A stretch of 64,000 nucleotides of DNA from Algoriphagus machipongonensis (GCF_000166275.1 NZ_CM001023.1:4095001-4159000); one strand, 5' to 3'; shown: positions 42,796 to 51,291, numbered from the stretch's first letter. The notes: generated by a model not told the origin, from the sequence alone. Translations and numbers: made by a program.

Positions 42796-44214
42796 ATGAG
42801 TTCAGAAGCTAGCGCAGTTTGGAATGAATGTTTACGTGTTATAGAGCAACACGTCAATGAGCAGAGCTTTTCAACTTGGTTTAAGCCTATTAATCCTGTA
42901 AAACTGGAGGGTACAAACCTTACGATTCAAGTACCAAGTCAATTTTTCTTTGAATGGCTTGAGGATAACTACGTACAAGTTTTAAAGCTGGCCATTAAAA
43001 CTACACTCGGTCAAGGTGGAAGGTTAGAATATGCGGTAGTGGTAGACAGAGGAAATTCTTCAAACCAGCCTTATGTAGTTTCCTATCCTCAGGGAAATAA
43101 TTCAAAAAAAGGAGCTGCTGCACCAGTAGAAGAGCAAAGAACTCCTTTTGAGATGAAATCTCTGGATGCTGAGGCATTGACCAAAAGTAATCTTAATCCC
43201 AACTACACCTTCAGTGCTTATATTGAAGGAGATTGCAATAGACTAGCAAGATCAGCTGGCTTTGCAGTAGCTACAAAACCTGGAATTACTTCTTTTAACC
43301 CATTAATGGTGTATGGAGGAGTGGGATTAGGAAAAACACACTTAGTTCAGGCGATCGGAAACGAAATAAAAAATGGTCCTGAAGACAAGTTTGTGCTTTA
43401 TGTTTCTTCAGAAAAATTCGTGAACCAGTTCATGGATTCTATCAAAGACGGAAACGTAAAAAGCTTTACCAATTTTTATATGCAAGTGGATGTATTAATC
43501 ATCGATGACATCCAGTTTTTGGCAGGGAAAGACAGAACGCAAGAAATGTTCTTCCATATTTTCAACCACTTACACCAAAACAAAAAGCAAATCATCATGA
43601 CCTCAGATTGTCCTCCAAGGGATTTGAAAGGTCTTGAAGAACGATTGCTTTCCAGGTTTAAATGGGGATTGACAGCTGATCTGCAAATGCCTGACTTCGA
43701 GACGAGAGTTGCGATCATTCGTAGAAAAATGCAGTCCGAGGGGATATTCATTCCTGACGATGTAGTAGAATACCTCGCTTATACAGTTGACACCAATGTT
43801 AGAGAACTAGAAGGAATCTTGATTTCTTTGATTGCTCATGCTTCTCTAAGCAGAGTGGAGATTAGCCTGGAGCTTGCCAAAACCGTGATGAAAAACATCA
43901 TCAAGGACATCGAAACGGAAGTAGGTATAGATTACATCCAAAAAACAGTTTCTGAATATTACGGGATTGCCTTGGATGACTTGAAAGCCAAAACACGTAA
44001 AAAGGAAATCGTGGTAGCGCGTCAAGTAGCCATGTATTTCTCAAAAGAGTTCACTAACCATTCTCTAAAATCCATTGGCTATCATTTTGGTGGCAGAGAT
44101 CACTCTACCGTGATCCATGCAGTTCAAACTGTCAACGATTTGATGGAAACAGACAGTTCTTTTCGAAATGCAGTCAATGAGCTTAAAAAGAAGTTCAAAA
44201 TGCGTTCTTATTAA
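42796..44214 (+). CDS. dnaA: Chromosomal replication initiator DnaA
   Basis: 472 residues from the ATG at 42796; a TTG start 17 codons earlier would lie within the leader hairpin and adds no conserved sequence. Domain I (1-80) starts at VWNECLRVIEQHVNEQSFSTWF. Domain III is AAA+ with Walker A GGVGLGKT (174-181), Walker B VLIIDDIQFLAG and the sensor motif MTSDCPPRDLKGLEERLLSRF. Domain IV ends with the DNA-reading helix SIGYHFGGRDHSTVIHA. It melts the origin and is also a transcription factor. It stands alone here, without the dnaN-recF neighbours seen in many bacteria, which is usual in Bacteroidota. Confidence 0.97.
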   Translation: MSSEASAVWNECLRVIEQHVNEQSFSTWFKPINPVKLEGTNLTIQVPSQFFFEWLEDNYVQVLKLAIKTTLGQGGRLEYAVVVDRGNSSNQPYVVSYPQGNNSKKGAAAPVEEQRTPFEMKSLDAEALTKSNLNPNYTFSAYIEGDCNRLARSAGFAVATKPGITSFNPLMVYGGVGLGKTHLVQAIGNEIKNGPEDKFVLYVSSEKFVNQFMDSIKDGNVKSFTNFYMQVDVLIIDDIQFLAGKDRTQEMFFHIFNHLHQNKKQIIMTSDCPPRDLKGLEERLLSRFKWGLTADLQMPDFETRVAIIRRKMQSEGIFIPDDVVEYLAYTVDTNVRELEGILISLIAHASLSRVEISLELAKTVMKNIIKDIETEVGIDYIQKTVSEYYGIALDDLKAKTRKKEIVVARQVAMYFSKEFTNHSLKSIGYHFGGRDHSTVIHAVQTVNDLMETDSSFRNAVNELKKKFKMRSY

Positions 44215-44230
44215 AGGAGCATTCCCCAGA

Positions 44231-44971
44231 CTACTTCCTCACAATACCATTTAATTCACTTAAGGGAATTTCTAAATCCGTGTAGCCTAGCGCATAAGGT
44301 CCTATTTCATAGGGATTGTAAGTCAGGTAAAAGGTATCGCCTTCATAGCCCATCGCAGAAGGAAGGAAAAACCCTGTTTCAGGAATAAAAAATCGATCAT
44401 CTTCGGCAATGGTTACTCCCATAGGAATATCATGAAATTCCCTAAAAGCAATTCGAGTCTTTTCCAATAGCTTGTCTTGATCCAATATGAATTGATCTTT
44501 AGAAAGTAATTCTCCCTTGGTTTTGGAGAAAATCAGGTAATTCACAGAGGAATTAGGGTGAGCTCCTCCAGAAAAATCACTCGAGGAAAATTCAATACTG
44601 ACCAAACTATCTGACTCATAAGTTTTCGTCGCATTTATTGTATTGAACCATTCTCCTGGGGCATCAGGGAAATCTTTTTTGAATTCCTCATAAGACTGGA
44701 TAAAATCATCAGAAGCAGTCTTTAAATCAGCAAAAACTGTATCCTGTCGAAAGTAGACCATCAGGTGATTCATCACTTCATCATTTATCCTTTTCCCTAC
44801 TTCAGTTTCGGCAGCGACTGGATAGGAAACAAAGACTTTTGCGCACTTTTCATCTTCACAACTCTCGGCAGAAAACTCTGTTGTATGAAACACCAATTCC
44901 TTTTTGGATTCATTTCCCGGAGAAGAGCATCCTAAAGCAATGAGCAATAGTAAATAGTAGAAGGATTTCAT
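44231..44971 (-). CDS. Lipoprotein with DUF3298 (RsiV-like) domain
   Basis: 246 residues. The lipoprotein signal is YYLLLLIALGCSSPG. The body matches the DUF4163/DUF3298 pair: a first part with YPVAAETEVGKRINDEVMNHL, then SDFSGGAHPNSSVNYLIFSKTKGELLS and a final strand GPYALGYTDLEIPLSEL. The same fold forms the lysozyme-binding extracellular part of RsiV in Bacillus, but most Bacteroidota members are free lipoproteins of unknown role. It overlaps meaB by ATGA and is therefore co-translated with it, which may reflect operon packing rather than joint function. Confidence 0.85.
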   Translation of the reverse strand: MKSFYYLLLLIALGCSSPGNESKKELVFHTTEFSAESCEDEKCAKVFVSYPVAAETEVGKRINDEVMNHLMVYFRQDTVFADLKTASDDFIQSYEEFKKDFPDAPGEWFNTINATKTYESDSLVSIEFSSSDFSGGAHPNSSVNYLIFSKTKGELLSKDQFILDQDKLLEKTRIAFREFHDIPMGVTIAEDDRFFIPETGFFLPSAMGYEGDTFYLTYNPYEIGPYALGYTDLEIPLSELNGIVRK

Positions 44972-45969
44972 TTGAGTTGGTTTGCGTTGCGAAAGAATAA
45001 CCCAATCAATTCTCTGGCCAAAACCAAGGGGCTAACTTCTCCTTTTGCCACTTGCTCCTTACTTTTATCCAGTTGTTTCTGAATTTCTGGATCTCCATAA
45101 AACCTATTTCCCAAAAGCGTTTGAAGGTTTTCTTCAAGCCAGTTCAACCTTTGGGAGACTCTATTTTCCTCTTTATAACCTGAGGTTTTTGCTTGAGACT
45201 CAAATTTCATGATCATTTCCCAGGCCTCATCTATCCCTTCTTTGGTGTAGGAAGAGGCTGTCAATACCTGAGGATACCAACCATTGGCTGCAGGAGGAAA
45301 CAAATGTAGTGCACTCTTGTAAGAGCTTATCGCTTTTTTAGCCGCTGATTTATTTTCCCCATCTGCTTTATGAATGAGGATTCCATCAGCCATTTCCATA
45401 ATACCTTTTTTGATCCCTTGAAGCTCATCTCCTGCTCCTGCCAAAACTAGTAACAGAAAAAAATCCACCATTCCTTTTACCGCGGTTTCTGATTGCCCTA
45501 CCCCTACGGTTTCTATCAAAATAACATCAAAGCCAGCAGCTTCGCAAAGTAACATAGCTTCTCTTGTTTTTGCAGCCACTCCTCCAAGTGTATTTCCTGC
45601 AGGGCTTGGTCTTATAAAAGCCTTTTTATTGGAGGCTAAAGTTTCCATTCGAGTTTTATCTCCCAGAATGCTTCCTTTATTTCTTTGACTACTCGGGTCC
45701 ACAGCCAAAACGGCCAGCTTTTTCCCATTTTCCAAAAGCATATTGCCAAAGGATTCAATAAAGGTACTCTTGCCAACTCCAGGAACACCTGTAATGCCAA
45801 CCCTTAGCGAATTGCCAGTGGAAGGCAGGATTTCCTGAACTAGCTGGGAAGCTAGTTCTGCATCTTCCTCCAGCTTGCTTTCTACCAAGGTGATGGCTTG
45901 GCTTAAAACTACTCGATCTCCTGAAAGTACGCCCTTCTTATATTCGGCTAATGTTAACCTCCTCCTCAT
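44968..45969 (-). CDS. meaB: Methylmalonyl-CoA mutase-associated GTPase MeaB
   Basis: 333 residues. A G3E-type P-loop is in GITGVPGVGKSTFIES (58-73), and the switch region is DVILIETVGVGQSETAV. LAGAGDELQGIKKGIMEMADGILIHKADG contains the base-recognition motif (HKAD in place of NKAD). The C-terminal helices (LARELIGLFFRN) form the dimerisation arm. MeaB gates adenosylcobalamin delivery to methylmalonyl-CoA mutase and removes inactivated cofactor. It lies 2.5 kb from the mutase genes on the same strand, with dnaA between them on the other strand. It is the middle gene of three overlapping genes. Confidence 0.95.
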   Translation of the reverse strand: MRRRLTLAEYKKGVLSGDRVVLSQAITLVESKLEEDAELASQLVQEILPSTGNSLRVGITGVPGVGKSTFIESFGNMLLENGKKLAVLAVDPSSQRNKGSILGDKTRMETLASNKKAFIRPSPAGNTLGGVAAKTREAMLLCEAAGFDVILIETVGVGQSETAVKGMVDFFLLLVLAGAGDELQGIKKGIMEMADGILIHKADGENKSAAKKAISSYKSALHLFPPAANGWYPQVLTASSYTKEGIDEAWEMIMKFESQAKTSGYKEENRVSQRLNWLEENLQTLLGNRFYGDPEIQKQLDKSKEQVAKGEVSPLVLARELIGLFFRNANQLK

Positions 45970-46373
45970 TCTTGGTATCCGTCTTTGAATTTCACATCGC
46001 CCATGGGCCCCTTTTCATAAGTAGCAATCACCTTTCCTTCTAGCTCTGAGGGAAAATAAGGTGCTTTTGGTGCCAGCTCGACTTCATTGTTCACCTCTTC
46101 CGAAAAGAAGAAAACGATCGTCTTACCATATTTTGTATGAGGTTGGAAATCTCCAAATTCCTTCATCCAACCTGTTTCTGAATCCAAGGATCTAACCGCC
46201 ATCACTCGGACTACAGGCCCGGTGTTATTTTCATTTCTATAGCTGGATAGCATCTCATATTTCCCATCAAATCTCTCCAGACCAGGTTGAGTAAAACTTT
46301 CTTTCCCGATCCAAACGACCAGGAAAATGACAATTGCTATGATAAAATAAAAAATGATTTTGGAGCTTTTCAC
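45966..46373 (-). CDS. Small membrane-anchored protein of unknown function, upstream of meaB
   Basis: 135 residues. One N-terminal membrane helix (IIFYFIIAIVIFLVVWIG, about 5-22) is followed by a soluble beta-rich part with RFDGKYEMLSSYRNENNTGPVV and KTIVFFFSEEVNNEVEL. There are no Cys residues and no recognised motifs. It overlaps meaB by ATGA and is the first gene of the meaB/DUF3298 unit. I do not recognise a family. Topology suggests a periplasmic domain tethered to the inner membrane. Confidence 0.7.
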   Translation of the reverse strand: MKSSKIIFYFIIAIVIFLVVWIGKESFTQPGLERFDGKYEMLSSYRNENNTGPVVRVMAVRSLDSETGWMKEFGDFQPHTKYGKTIVFFFSEEVNNEVELAPKAPYFPSELEGKVIATYEKGPMGDVKFKDGYQE

Positions 46374-46427
46374 GAACTTTGAAGGGTTTACAAGGTTTAG
46401 GCCTTAATTTAGCCGAAAATTCTGAGA

Positions 46428-46967
46428 ATGAGTTTCGAGTACATAAAGGCTTTACACATCATATTCGTAGTCACCTGGTTTGCAGGGCTTTTCTATATCG
46501 TCCGTTTGTTTATTTATCAAACAGAAGCTATGGAACGCCCTGAAAAGGAAAGAGACATATTAAAGCCGCAGCTAGACATGATGGCCTCACGACTTTGGTA
46601 TATTATTACTTGGCCCTCGGCAGTGTTAACGTTAATTTTTGGAACCTGGGTACTAAGCTACCGTATGGGTTACTTGGAAATGGGATTTATGCAGGCAAAG
46701 CTTGCCTTTGTACTTCTGCTTTACCTATACCACTTTGGTTGTCATAAATTATTCAAAGAAATTCAAAAAGGAAGAACTAGATGGACTTCCACACAGTTGA
46801 GAATATGGAATGAAGCATCCACTTTATTACTATTCGCCATCGTATTCCTTATCGTCCTAAAAAGTACCTTAAGCATGGTTTGGGGTCTTTTGGCTCTGAT
46901 AGGCCTAGGGGTCACGATGATGATTGCTATCAAACTGTATAAAAATTACCGAAATAAAAATTCATGA
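46428..46967 (+). CDS. hemJ: Protoporphyrinogen oxidase HemJ-like membrane protein
   Basis: 179 residues with four to five membrane helices. The N-terminal KALHIIFVVTWFAGLFYIVRLFIY contains the conserved His of the HemJ/CopD-like family, and WYIITWPSAVLTLIFG plus MQAKLAFVLLLYLYHFGCHK complete the UPF0093 signature, including the conserved Lys. HemJ oxidises protoporphyrinogen IX to protoporphyrin IX in organisms without HemG or HemY. The following genes, SCO (copper insertion) and a c-type cytochrome, also serve heme-copper respiration. The ATG of SCO overlaps its stop (ATGA). Confidence 0.88.
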   Translation: MSFEYIKALHIIFVVTWFAGLFYIVRLFIYQTEAMERPEKERDILKPQLDMMASRLWYIITWPSAVLTLIFGTWVLSYRMGYLEMGFMQAKLAFVLLLYLYHFGCHKLFKEIQKGRTRWTSTQLRIWNEASTLLLFAIVFLIVLKSTLSMVWGLLALIGLGVTMMIAIKLYKNYRNKNS

Positions 46968-47614
46968 AATCTAGACTACTAATTCCTTTCTATTTTCTAT
47001 TGGCCACTACCTTTTGGCAGTGTAATTCAGCCACAGAAAATCAAGATGAGAGCCCTCTACCTATCTTAGGTAATTCACATGTTGAAGAAGTGGAAGTAAA
47101 CGGTAAAATTCAAAAAGATACTGTTTACCATAAAATTGCTGATTTCAAATTTGTCAATCAGGATGGAGATTCTATCAGCAATGAGAGTGTCAACGGTAAA
47201 ATCTATGTCGCTGATTTCTTTTTCACGACTTGTCCGACGATCTGTCCAATAATGAAGAAAGAAATGCTGCGGGTGTATGAAGAATACAAAGACAATCCAG
47301 ATTTTGTCATTCTTAGTCATTCGATTGACCCAAAGCATGATACGCAAGAAGTGCTGAAAGATTATTCTGTCAAACTTGGTATTCCTGATGCCTCCACTTG
47401 GAACTTCCTTACGGGAGACTCAGAAAAGATATTTGAAATAGGTCAAACCAGCTATTTGACCACTGCAATGGAAGACCAAAACGAAGCGGGAGGATTTCTT
47501 CATAGTGGCGCTTTTTTATTGATCGACAGACAGGGAAGAATCAGAGGAGTGTATGATGGTACAAAAGAAGATCAGGTAGATCGTCTGATTAAAGATATCC
47601 CAAAAATACTTTAA
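46964..47614 (+). CDS. SCO/SenC family copper chaperone lipoprotein
   Basis: 216 residues. The lipoprotein signal ends at Cys20 (ATTFWQC). The thioredoxin-fold domain has the copper ligands Cys90 and Cys94 in FFTTCPTICPIM and His180 in FLHSGAF, plus LSHSIDPKHD. SCO proteins deliver copper to the CuA site of cytochrome c oxidase or keep its cysteines reduced. It is encoded between HemJ and a cytochrome c in a tight three-gene unit, which supports a role in respiratory complex assembly. Confidence 0.94.
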   Translation: MKSRLLIPFYFLLATTFWQCNSATENQDESPLPILGNSHVEEVEVNGKIQKDTVYHKIADFKFVNQDGDSISNESVNGKIYVADFFFTTCPTICPIMKKEMLRVYEEYKDNPDFVILSHSIDPKHDTQEVLKDYSVKLGIPDASTWNFLTGDSEKIFEIGQTSYLTTAMEDQNEAGGFLHSGAFLLIDRQGRIRGVYDGTKEDQVDRLIKDIPKIL

Positions 47615-47615
47615 G

Positions 47616-48065
47616 ATGATTCAAAAAATCCTGGTGTTTGGGTTGCTTGCTTTCATGATCTCTTGTGCTCCAAAATCTTCCAAAGAGAATAATCCTTTAG
47701 CAGAAATTTCGGATCCAGAAGTCATGAAATATGCTATTGCAGGAAAAACGCTATACGAAAATCATTGCGCAAACTGTCACCAAAGCAATGGTGAAGGTTT
47801 AGGTAATTTAATCCCTCCGCTTAAAGATGCTGACTACTTCAAAGAAAGCATCCACAGAAGTGTGCGGATCATGAAATTTGGCCAGAAGGGCGAAATCCAG
47901 GTAAATGGCAAAACTTTCAATCAAGACATGCCTGCAAACCCAAGGCTCACCCCCTTGGATATTGCTCAAATAAGCACCTATTTATATAATATTTGGGGAC
48001 TTAGTGAAGGAAAAATCACTTCTTCAGATGTAGAAAATTATCTAAAAAATTCGCCTGAAAATTAA
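47616..48065 (+). CDS. Class I cytochrome c lipoprotein
   Basis: 149 residues. The lipoprotein signal is LLAFMISCAPK. A single heme site C51-A-N-C54-H55 is in NHCANCHQSNGEG, with a likely distal Met105 in NQDMPANPRLT. The size and the IPPLKDADYF segment match monoheme membrane-anchored cytochromes that feed or accompany terminal oxidases. It starts one base after SCO. The stop codon overlaps that of the convergent lipoprotein gene, and both lie in the loop of a small hairpin. Confidence 0.92.
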   Translation: MIQKILVFGLLAFMISCAPKSSKENNPLAEISDPEVMKYAIAGKTLYENHCANCHQSNGEGLGNLIPPLKDADYFKESIHRSVRIMKFGQKGEIQVNGKTFNQDMPANPRLTPLDIAQISTYLYNIWGLSEGKITSSDVENYLKNSPEN

Positions 48066-48074
48066 TCTTTCAGG
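48054..48074. terminator. Hairpin enclosing the stop codons of two convergent genes
   Basis: CCTGAAA/TTTCAGG, a 7-bp stem whose 7-base loop ATTAATC contains both stop codons. No long T run on either side. It is possibly a weak bidirectional terminator. Confidence 0.45.
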
Positions 48075-48484
48075 ATTTCATCAGCTTTCCCTAACACCTC
48101 TTTAAATTCATCATTTACTGCGGTCGCTTTAATCAGCTGTTCGTCAAGATAAACCTTCAATTCCTCAGGGGTTCTTTCTCCATCTTCTATATCGTATTGA
48201 TGCATCCAGTCAAACATTCCTTCATAGGTAGCATCCAAGTCATAGGCAAGTGATTTAAGCTCTTGAATTCTTGCAGAATCAGCCTCTTCCGTTTCTTGTA
48301 AAGACTTGATTTCAAGATTTGCCTGTCTCTCTAGAGTTTTTAGCTTCCCCATTAATGGCATCACCTCATCGTGAACTTCCATGATTTTCAGACGCATTAA
48401 TTCATTCTCTTCTTTAAGGCTATTCCCACAAGAACTAAGAAATATAATAAGCCCTAAAACAAAAAATGGAATATGTCTTTTCAT
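48062..48484 (-). CDS. Coiled-coil lipoprotein of unknown function
   Basis: 140 residues. The lipoprotein signal is LIIFLSSCGNS. The rest is nearly all helix with heptad-like spacing (LKEENELMRLKIMEVHDEVMPLMGKLKTLERQ, then ARIQELKSLAYDLDATYEGMFDWMHQYD), predicting a two- or three-helix coiled coil. Similar proteins are widespread in Cytophagales next to SCO/cytochrome genes, but I know of no assigned function. It is convergent with the cytochrome c gene. Confidence 0.75.
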   Translation of the reverse strand: MKRHIPFFVLGLIIFLSSCGNSLKEENELMRLKIMEVHDEVMPLMGKLKTLERQANLEIKSLQETEEADSARIQELKSLAYDLDATYEGMFDWMHQYDIEDGERTPEELKVYLDEQLIKATAVNDEFKEVLGKADEILKD

Positions 48485-48611
48485 GATTTATTAGAATTAA
48501 GCCTTAAAGGTACTATTTATTCTTGTTTTAGTCTAAGGAATAAGTAATAGTAAAATCTACTTTTTTTAAATTTTTAAACTGTATTTTTATGTCCTTATAA
48601 ATCACCAGTAT

Positions 48612-49445
48612 ATGAAACCATTTTGTTTTGCCGATGGGCAAATTATCGAGTCTAAAAATGCAATTATCCATCCTATGGATTTAGGTATCATTAGAGGTTA
48701 TGGCATTTTTGATTTTTTTAGATCCGTCAACTATAAGCCGCTTTTTCTAGATCATTACTTGGATAGGTTCATGAGTTCGGCTGAGAAAACTTTCTTACCT
48801 ATGCCCTATTCCAGAGAAGATTTAAAACAAATCATCTCTGATTTAACAGATAAGAATGACATGGAGCAAGGTGGTTTTCGAATGGTTTTAAGCGGAGGGC
48901 TCTCGGACAATCATTTTTCACCAGCAGACGGAAAACTTTTTATTTTCCCGGAGGAGCTACTATTCCCAAGTGAGGAAAAATACAACAACGGGATAAAACT
49001 TCTTAGCCTGGAGTATGTACGTCCTATCGCCGAGATCAAGACAACCAATTATGCGTTAGCAGTCTGGGATAGCATCCGATGGAAAAAAGAGGGCGCCGAA
49101 GATGTATTATACCATCTCAATGGGCAAGTAAGCGAAAGCTCCAGAAGTAACTTTTATATAGTAAAAGACGGTGTATTGATAACGCCAGACCAAAACATTC
49201 TTTTGGGTATTACGAGAAAACATGTGCTGCAATTGGCAGATAAAGTAGAAATAAGACCACTAAGCATGGAGGAAACATTGGCAGCTGATGAAGCTTTTAT
49301 CAGTAGTACAACCAAAGTATTGCTGCCAGTTACCCAAATTGATGATCATACCATAGGCACTGGAAAACCAGGTCCTATCACATTAGATATTCTAGAAAAA
49401 TTCAGAGCACTGGAAAAACAAATGACTTCCTCAAAAGTCCTATAA
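48612..49445 (+). CDS. PLP-dependent aminotransferase, class IV (D-amino-acid / branched-chain / PabC type)
   Basis: 277 residues. Fold type IV signature: IIRGYGIFDFFRSVNYKPLFLDHYLDRF near the N-terminus. The PLP Lys is in IKTTNYALAVWD near residue 145. The phosphate/substrate loops are EDVLYHLNGQVSESSRSNFYIVKDG and TPDQNILLGITRKHVL. Members include branched-chain and D-amino-acid aminotransferases and aminodeoxychorismate lyase. The short length and the S-E-S-S-R-S-N-F form fit the BCAT/DAAT side, but the substrate cannot be fixed from sequence. It is a single gene. Confidence 0.87.
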   Translation: MKPFCFADGQIIESKNAIIHPMDLGIIRGYGIFDFFRSVNYKPLFLDHYLDRFMSSAEKTFLPMPYSREDLKQIISDLTDKNDMEQGGFRMVLSGGLSDNHFSPADGKLFIFPEELLFPSEEKYNNGIKLLSLEYVRPIAEIKTTNYALAVWDSIRWKKEGAEDVLYHLNGQVSESSRSNFYIVKDGVLITPDQNILLGITRKHVLQLADKVEIRPLSMEETLAADEAFISSTTKVLLPVTQIDDHTIGTGKPGPITLDILEKFRALEKQMTSSKVL

Positions 49446-49480
49446 AACCACTTCACAAGCGAAATATGTTGATTTTTAAG

Positions 49481-49531
49481 AAAAAAAATTGGCGAAGAAG
49501 TCTGCCTTACTTAGGACAGATTTCTTCGCCA
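49481..49531 (-). terminator. Terminator after the DUF3299-like gene (end of the sensor-ABC operon)
   Basis: On the minus strand stem TGGCGAAGAA/TTCTTCGCCA extended by TCTG/CAGA, followed by AA and a run of eight or more U. Confidence 0.9.
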
Positions 49532-49575
49532 TTTGCATGTCATAAGGATACAATTCCTAAAGGATAGCTCTCGTT

Positions 49576-50022
49576 TTATTCTGAAATCAATTTCGCATCC
49601 TGAAGAATATACATCAGCTTTTCGGGGTCTTTTCCATTCAGAACAAGTTTACCACGAACTTTCACTCGCTTGGAGGTATATTTAATAGGATCTGTAAGCA
49701 TTACCTCCATGACTGTTTCTGGTCCTCCCGAACCACAAAAGAAACATTCCGCCAAAGGTAGGCTGGATAAAATAATATGTTCAGGTTTAAACATTCCTTC
49801 AAAAGGAATAATATACCCATCTGCCTCCACTACCGTACCTTCCAAGTTTTTGGATTCATCCGAAAACACGGGGACATATAGTTCTCCAAATTGGTCTTCA
49901 CTGATTTTATAAGAAACTTCGGAAAGACTTTTCCAGACATTTTTACTCTGAGCCATTGCACCTAGACTGGTCAAGGCTATCATACCTAATGCTAAGACAG
50001 CTATTTTCCCTCTCATTTTCAT
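49576..50022 (-). CDS. Periplasmic DUF3299-like protein
   Basis: 148 residues. The signal peptide ends at LGAMAQ (about 25). The mature protein has the pattern EADGYIIPFEG, IILSSLPLAECFFCGSGGPETVMEVML and VRGKLVLNGKDPEKLMYILQDA, which I recognise as the DUF3299 type with a conserved C-F-F-C pair. In Vibrio and Pseudomonas such proteins are encoded with an ABC ATPase and an FtsX-like permease in the zinc-regulated zrg operon. Here too it directly follows those two genes (24 bases). It may be a periplasmic metal- or redox-linked accessory factor. Function is inferred from context. Confidence 0.72.
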   Translation of the reverse strand: MKMRGKIAVLALGMIALTSLGAMAQSKNVWKSLSEVSYKISEDQFGELYVPVFSDESKNLEGTVVEADGYIIPFEGMFKPEHIILSSLPLAECFFCGSGGPETVMEVMLTDPIKYTSKRVKVRGKLVLNGKDPEKLMYILQDAKLISE

Positions 50023-50046
50023 ATCTCCTTTAATTTCATTCGCTAA

Positions 50047-51291
50047 TTACGCCTTTGTAAGTTGCTTTGCAATACTTGTTTGATAAGCTGCAAAAGCTGG
50101 TATAACAGAGGCGAGTATTCCTACTGCTAACGCATAAAGTACCACCCAAAGTTCTGATTTGATCATCAACCAAGGTTGAATACTTACCATCACGCCACTT
50201 TGGTTTTGACTTACCAGCAAAGCCAAAAAGCTATGACCAAGAATGATTCCTAACAAAGCGCCTAACAAAGTTAACACAAAGCCCTCTAGAAATATCAATT
50301 GCAAGAGTTGAATCCTAGCCCCTCCAATTGCTCTCAAAATGGCTAAATCATATTTTCTTTCCTTCAGGGAATTGTACAAGGCAATAAATATTCCAAGCCC
50401 GGAAATCCCTATTAAAACGAAAGCCAAGCCTCTTAAAAGACTAATCCCAACTCCTAAAAGTTCAAATAATCGAGACATTTCAAATGAAGGAGATGCTGCT
50501 TGCATATTGGTTCTTGAATTAACCAGCCTTGGCAACTGAATAGCAGCCATCGGGTTTCTATATTGGATCAATAAGTTGGTGATCTCTTTGGGCTCATCAC
50601 TTTTTGGGAGTCCATGAAGAGTGATTTCTGAACTGGCTAGCTCCTGATGTTCTACTTCCTCATCTTCCTCATGCTCTTCTTCATGTGTCAACCAAACCGA
50701 TTCAATACTTGTTAAAATCAACCTGTCTACCACCGTTCCTTTTGGAGCAAGCACCCCAGTTACGTGGAAATAATTAGCATCATGATCATGGCTACCTTCA
50801 CTGATACCATGGCTGCCTAGAAATTCATCTCCAACTTTTACTCCCAGCTTGGTGGCTACTTCTGAGCCCAGAACAACTTCAAAAGGTTTGGTCCATGATC
50901 CTCCGGAATTAAACTCCACCTGGTACAATTCCAAGTAGTCTAAATTTGTCCCTACAATCCTAAAACCCTGATAATTATCCCCTAAAGCCATGGGAATGGC
51001 ATTTTTTACCAAACGATTTCGCGTTAAATTTTGGGCTTCTGAAAGGGAGATATTTCCAGTAGGAAAGTCTATATGGTACACCCCAGAAAGTATCAATTGC
51101 AGTGGACTTCCTTTGGCTCCAACTACCAAATCTATCCCCTCTGCATCTTGATTCATTTTCTTTTCCAACTGCTCCTGCATCAATAACAAAACTGTGATGA
51201 TGGCTAAACCTAAAGCAAGAAGCAATACATTGAGTCCTGTGGCCAAAGGTCGAAAAGTCAAATATTTCCAGCTAAGCTTAAAAAGATTCAT
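50047..51291 (-). CDS. FtsX-type ABC permease with His/Glu-rich periplasmic loops (ZrgC/MacB-like)
   Basis: 414 residues. TM1 is near 20-40, a large periplasmic domain runs from about 45 to 285, and three membrane helices follow (LRGLAFVLIGISGLGIFIALYNSL, LIFLEGFVLTLLGALLGIILG, VVLYALAVGILASVIPAFAAYQ): the standard FtsX/MacB layout. A conserved VVGAKGSPLQLILSGVYHID (56-75) marks a distinct subgroup. Two possible metal-binding stretches stand out: GSHDHDANYFH (166-176) and THEEEHEEDEEVEHQE (202-217). FtsX-type permeases do mechanical work on periplasmic partners rather than classical import. The coding region overlaps the ATPase gene by ATGA. A metal-linked role is inferred. Confidence 0.85.
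   Translation of the reverse strand: MNLFKLSWKYLTFRPLATGLNVLLLALGLAIITVLLLMQEQLEKKMNQDAEGIDLVVGAKGSPLQLILSGVYHIDFPTGNISLSEAQNLTRNRLVKNAIPMALGDNYQGFRIVGTNLDYLELYQVEFNSGGSWTKPFEVVLGSEVATKLGVKVGDEFLGSHGISEGSHDHDANYFHVTGVLAPKGTVVDRLILTSIESVWLTHEEEHEEDEEVEHQELASSEITLHGLPKSDEPKEITNLLIQYRNPMAAIQLPRLVNSRTNMQAASPSFEMSRLFELLGVGISLLRGLAFVLIGISGLGIFIALYNSLKERKYDLAILRAIGGARIQLLQLIFLEGFVLTLLGALLGIILGHSFLALLVSQNQSGVMVSIQPWLMIKSELWVVLYALAVGILASVIPAFAAYQTSIAKQLTKA

Noticed and set aside
49490..49531. Long inverted repeat as a possible mobile-element end
   Set aside because: It is followed by a U tract in the sense of the upstream operon and so is an ordinary terminator; no transposase or second copy is present.
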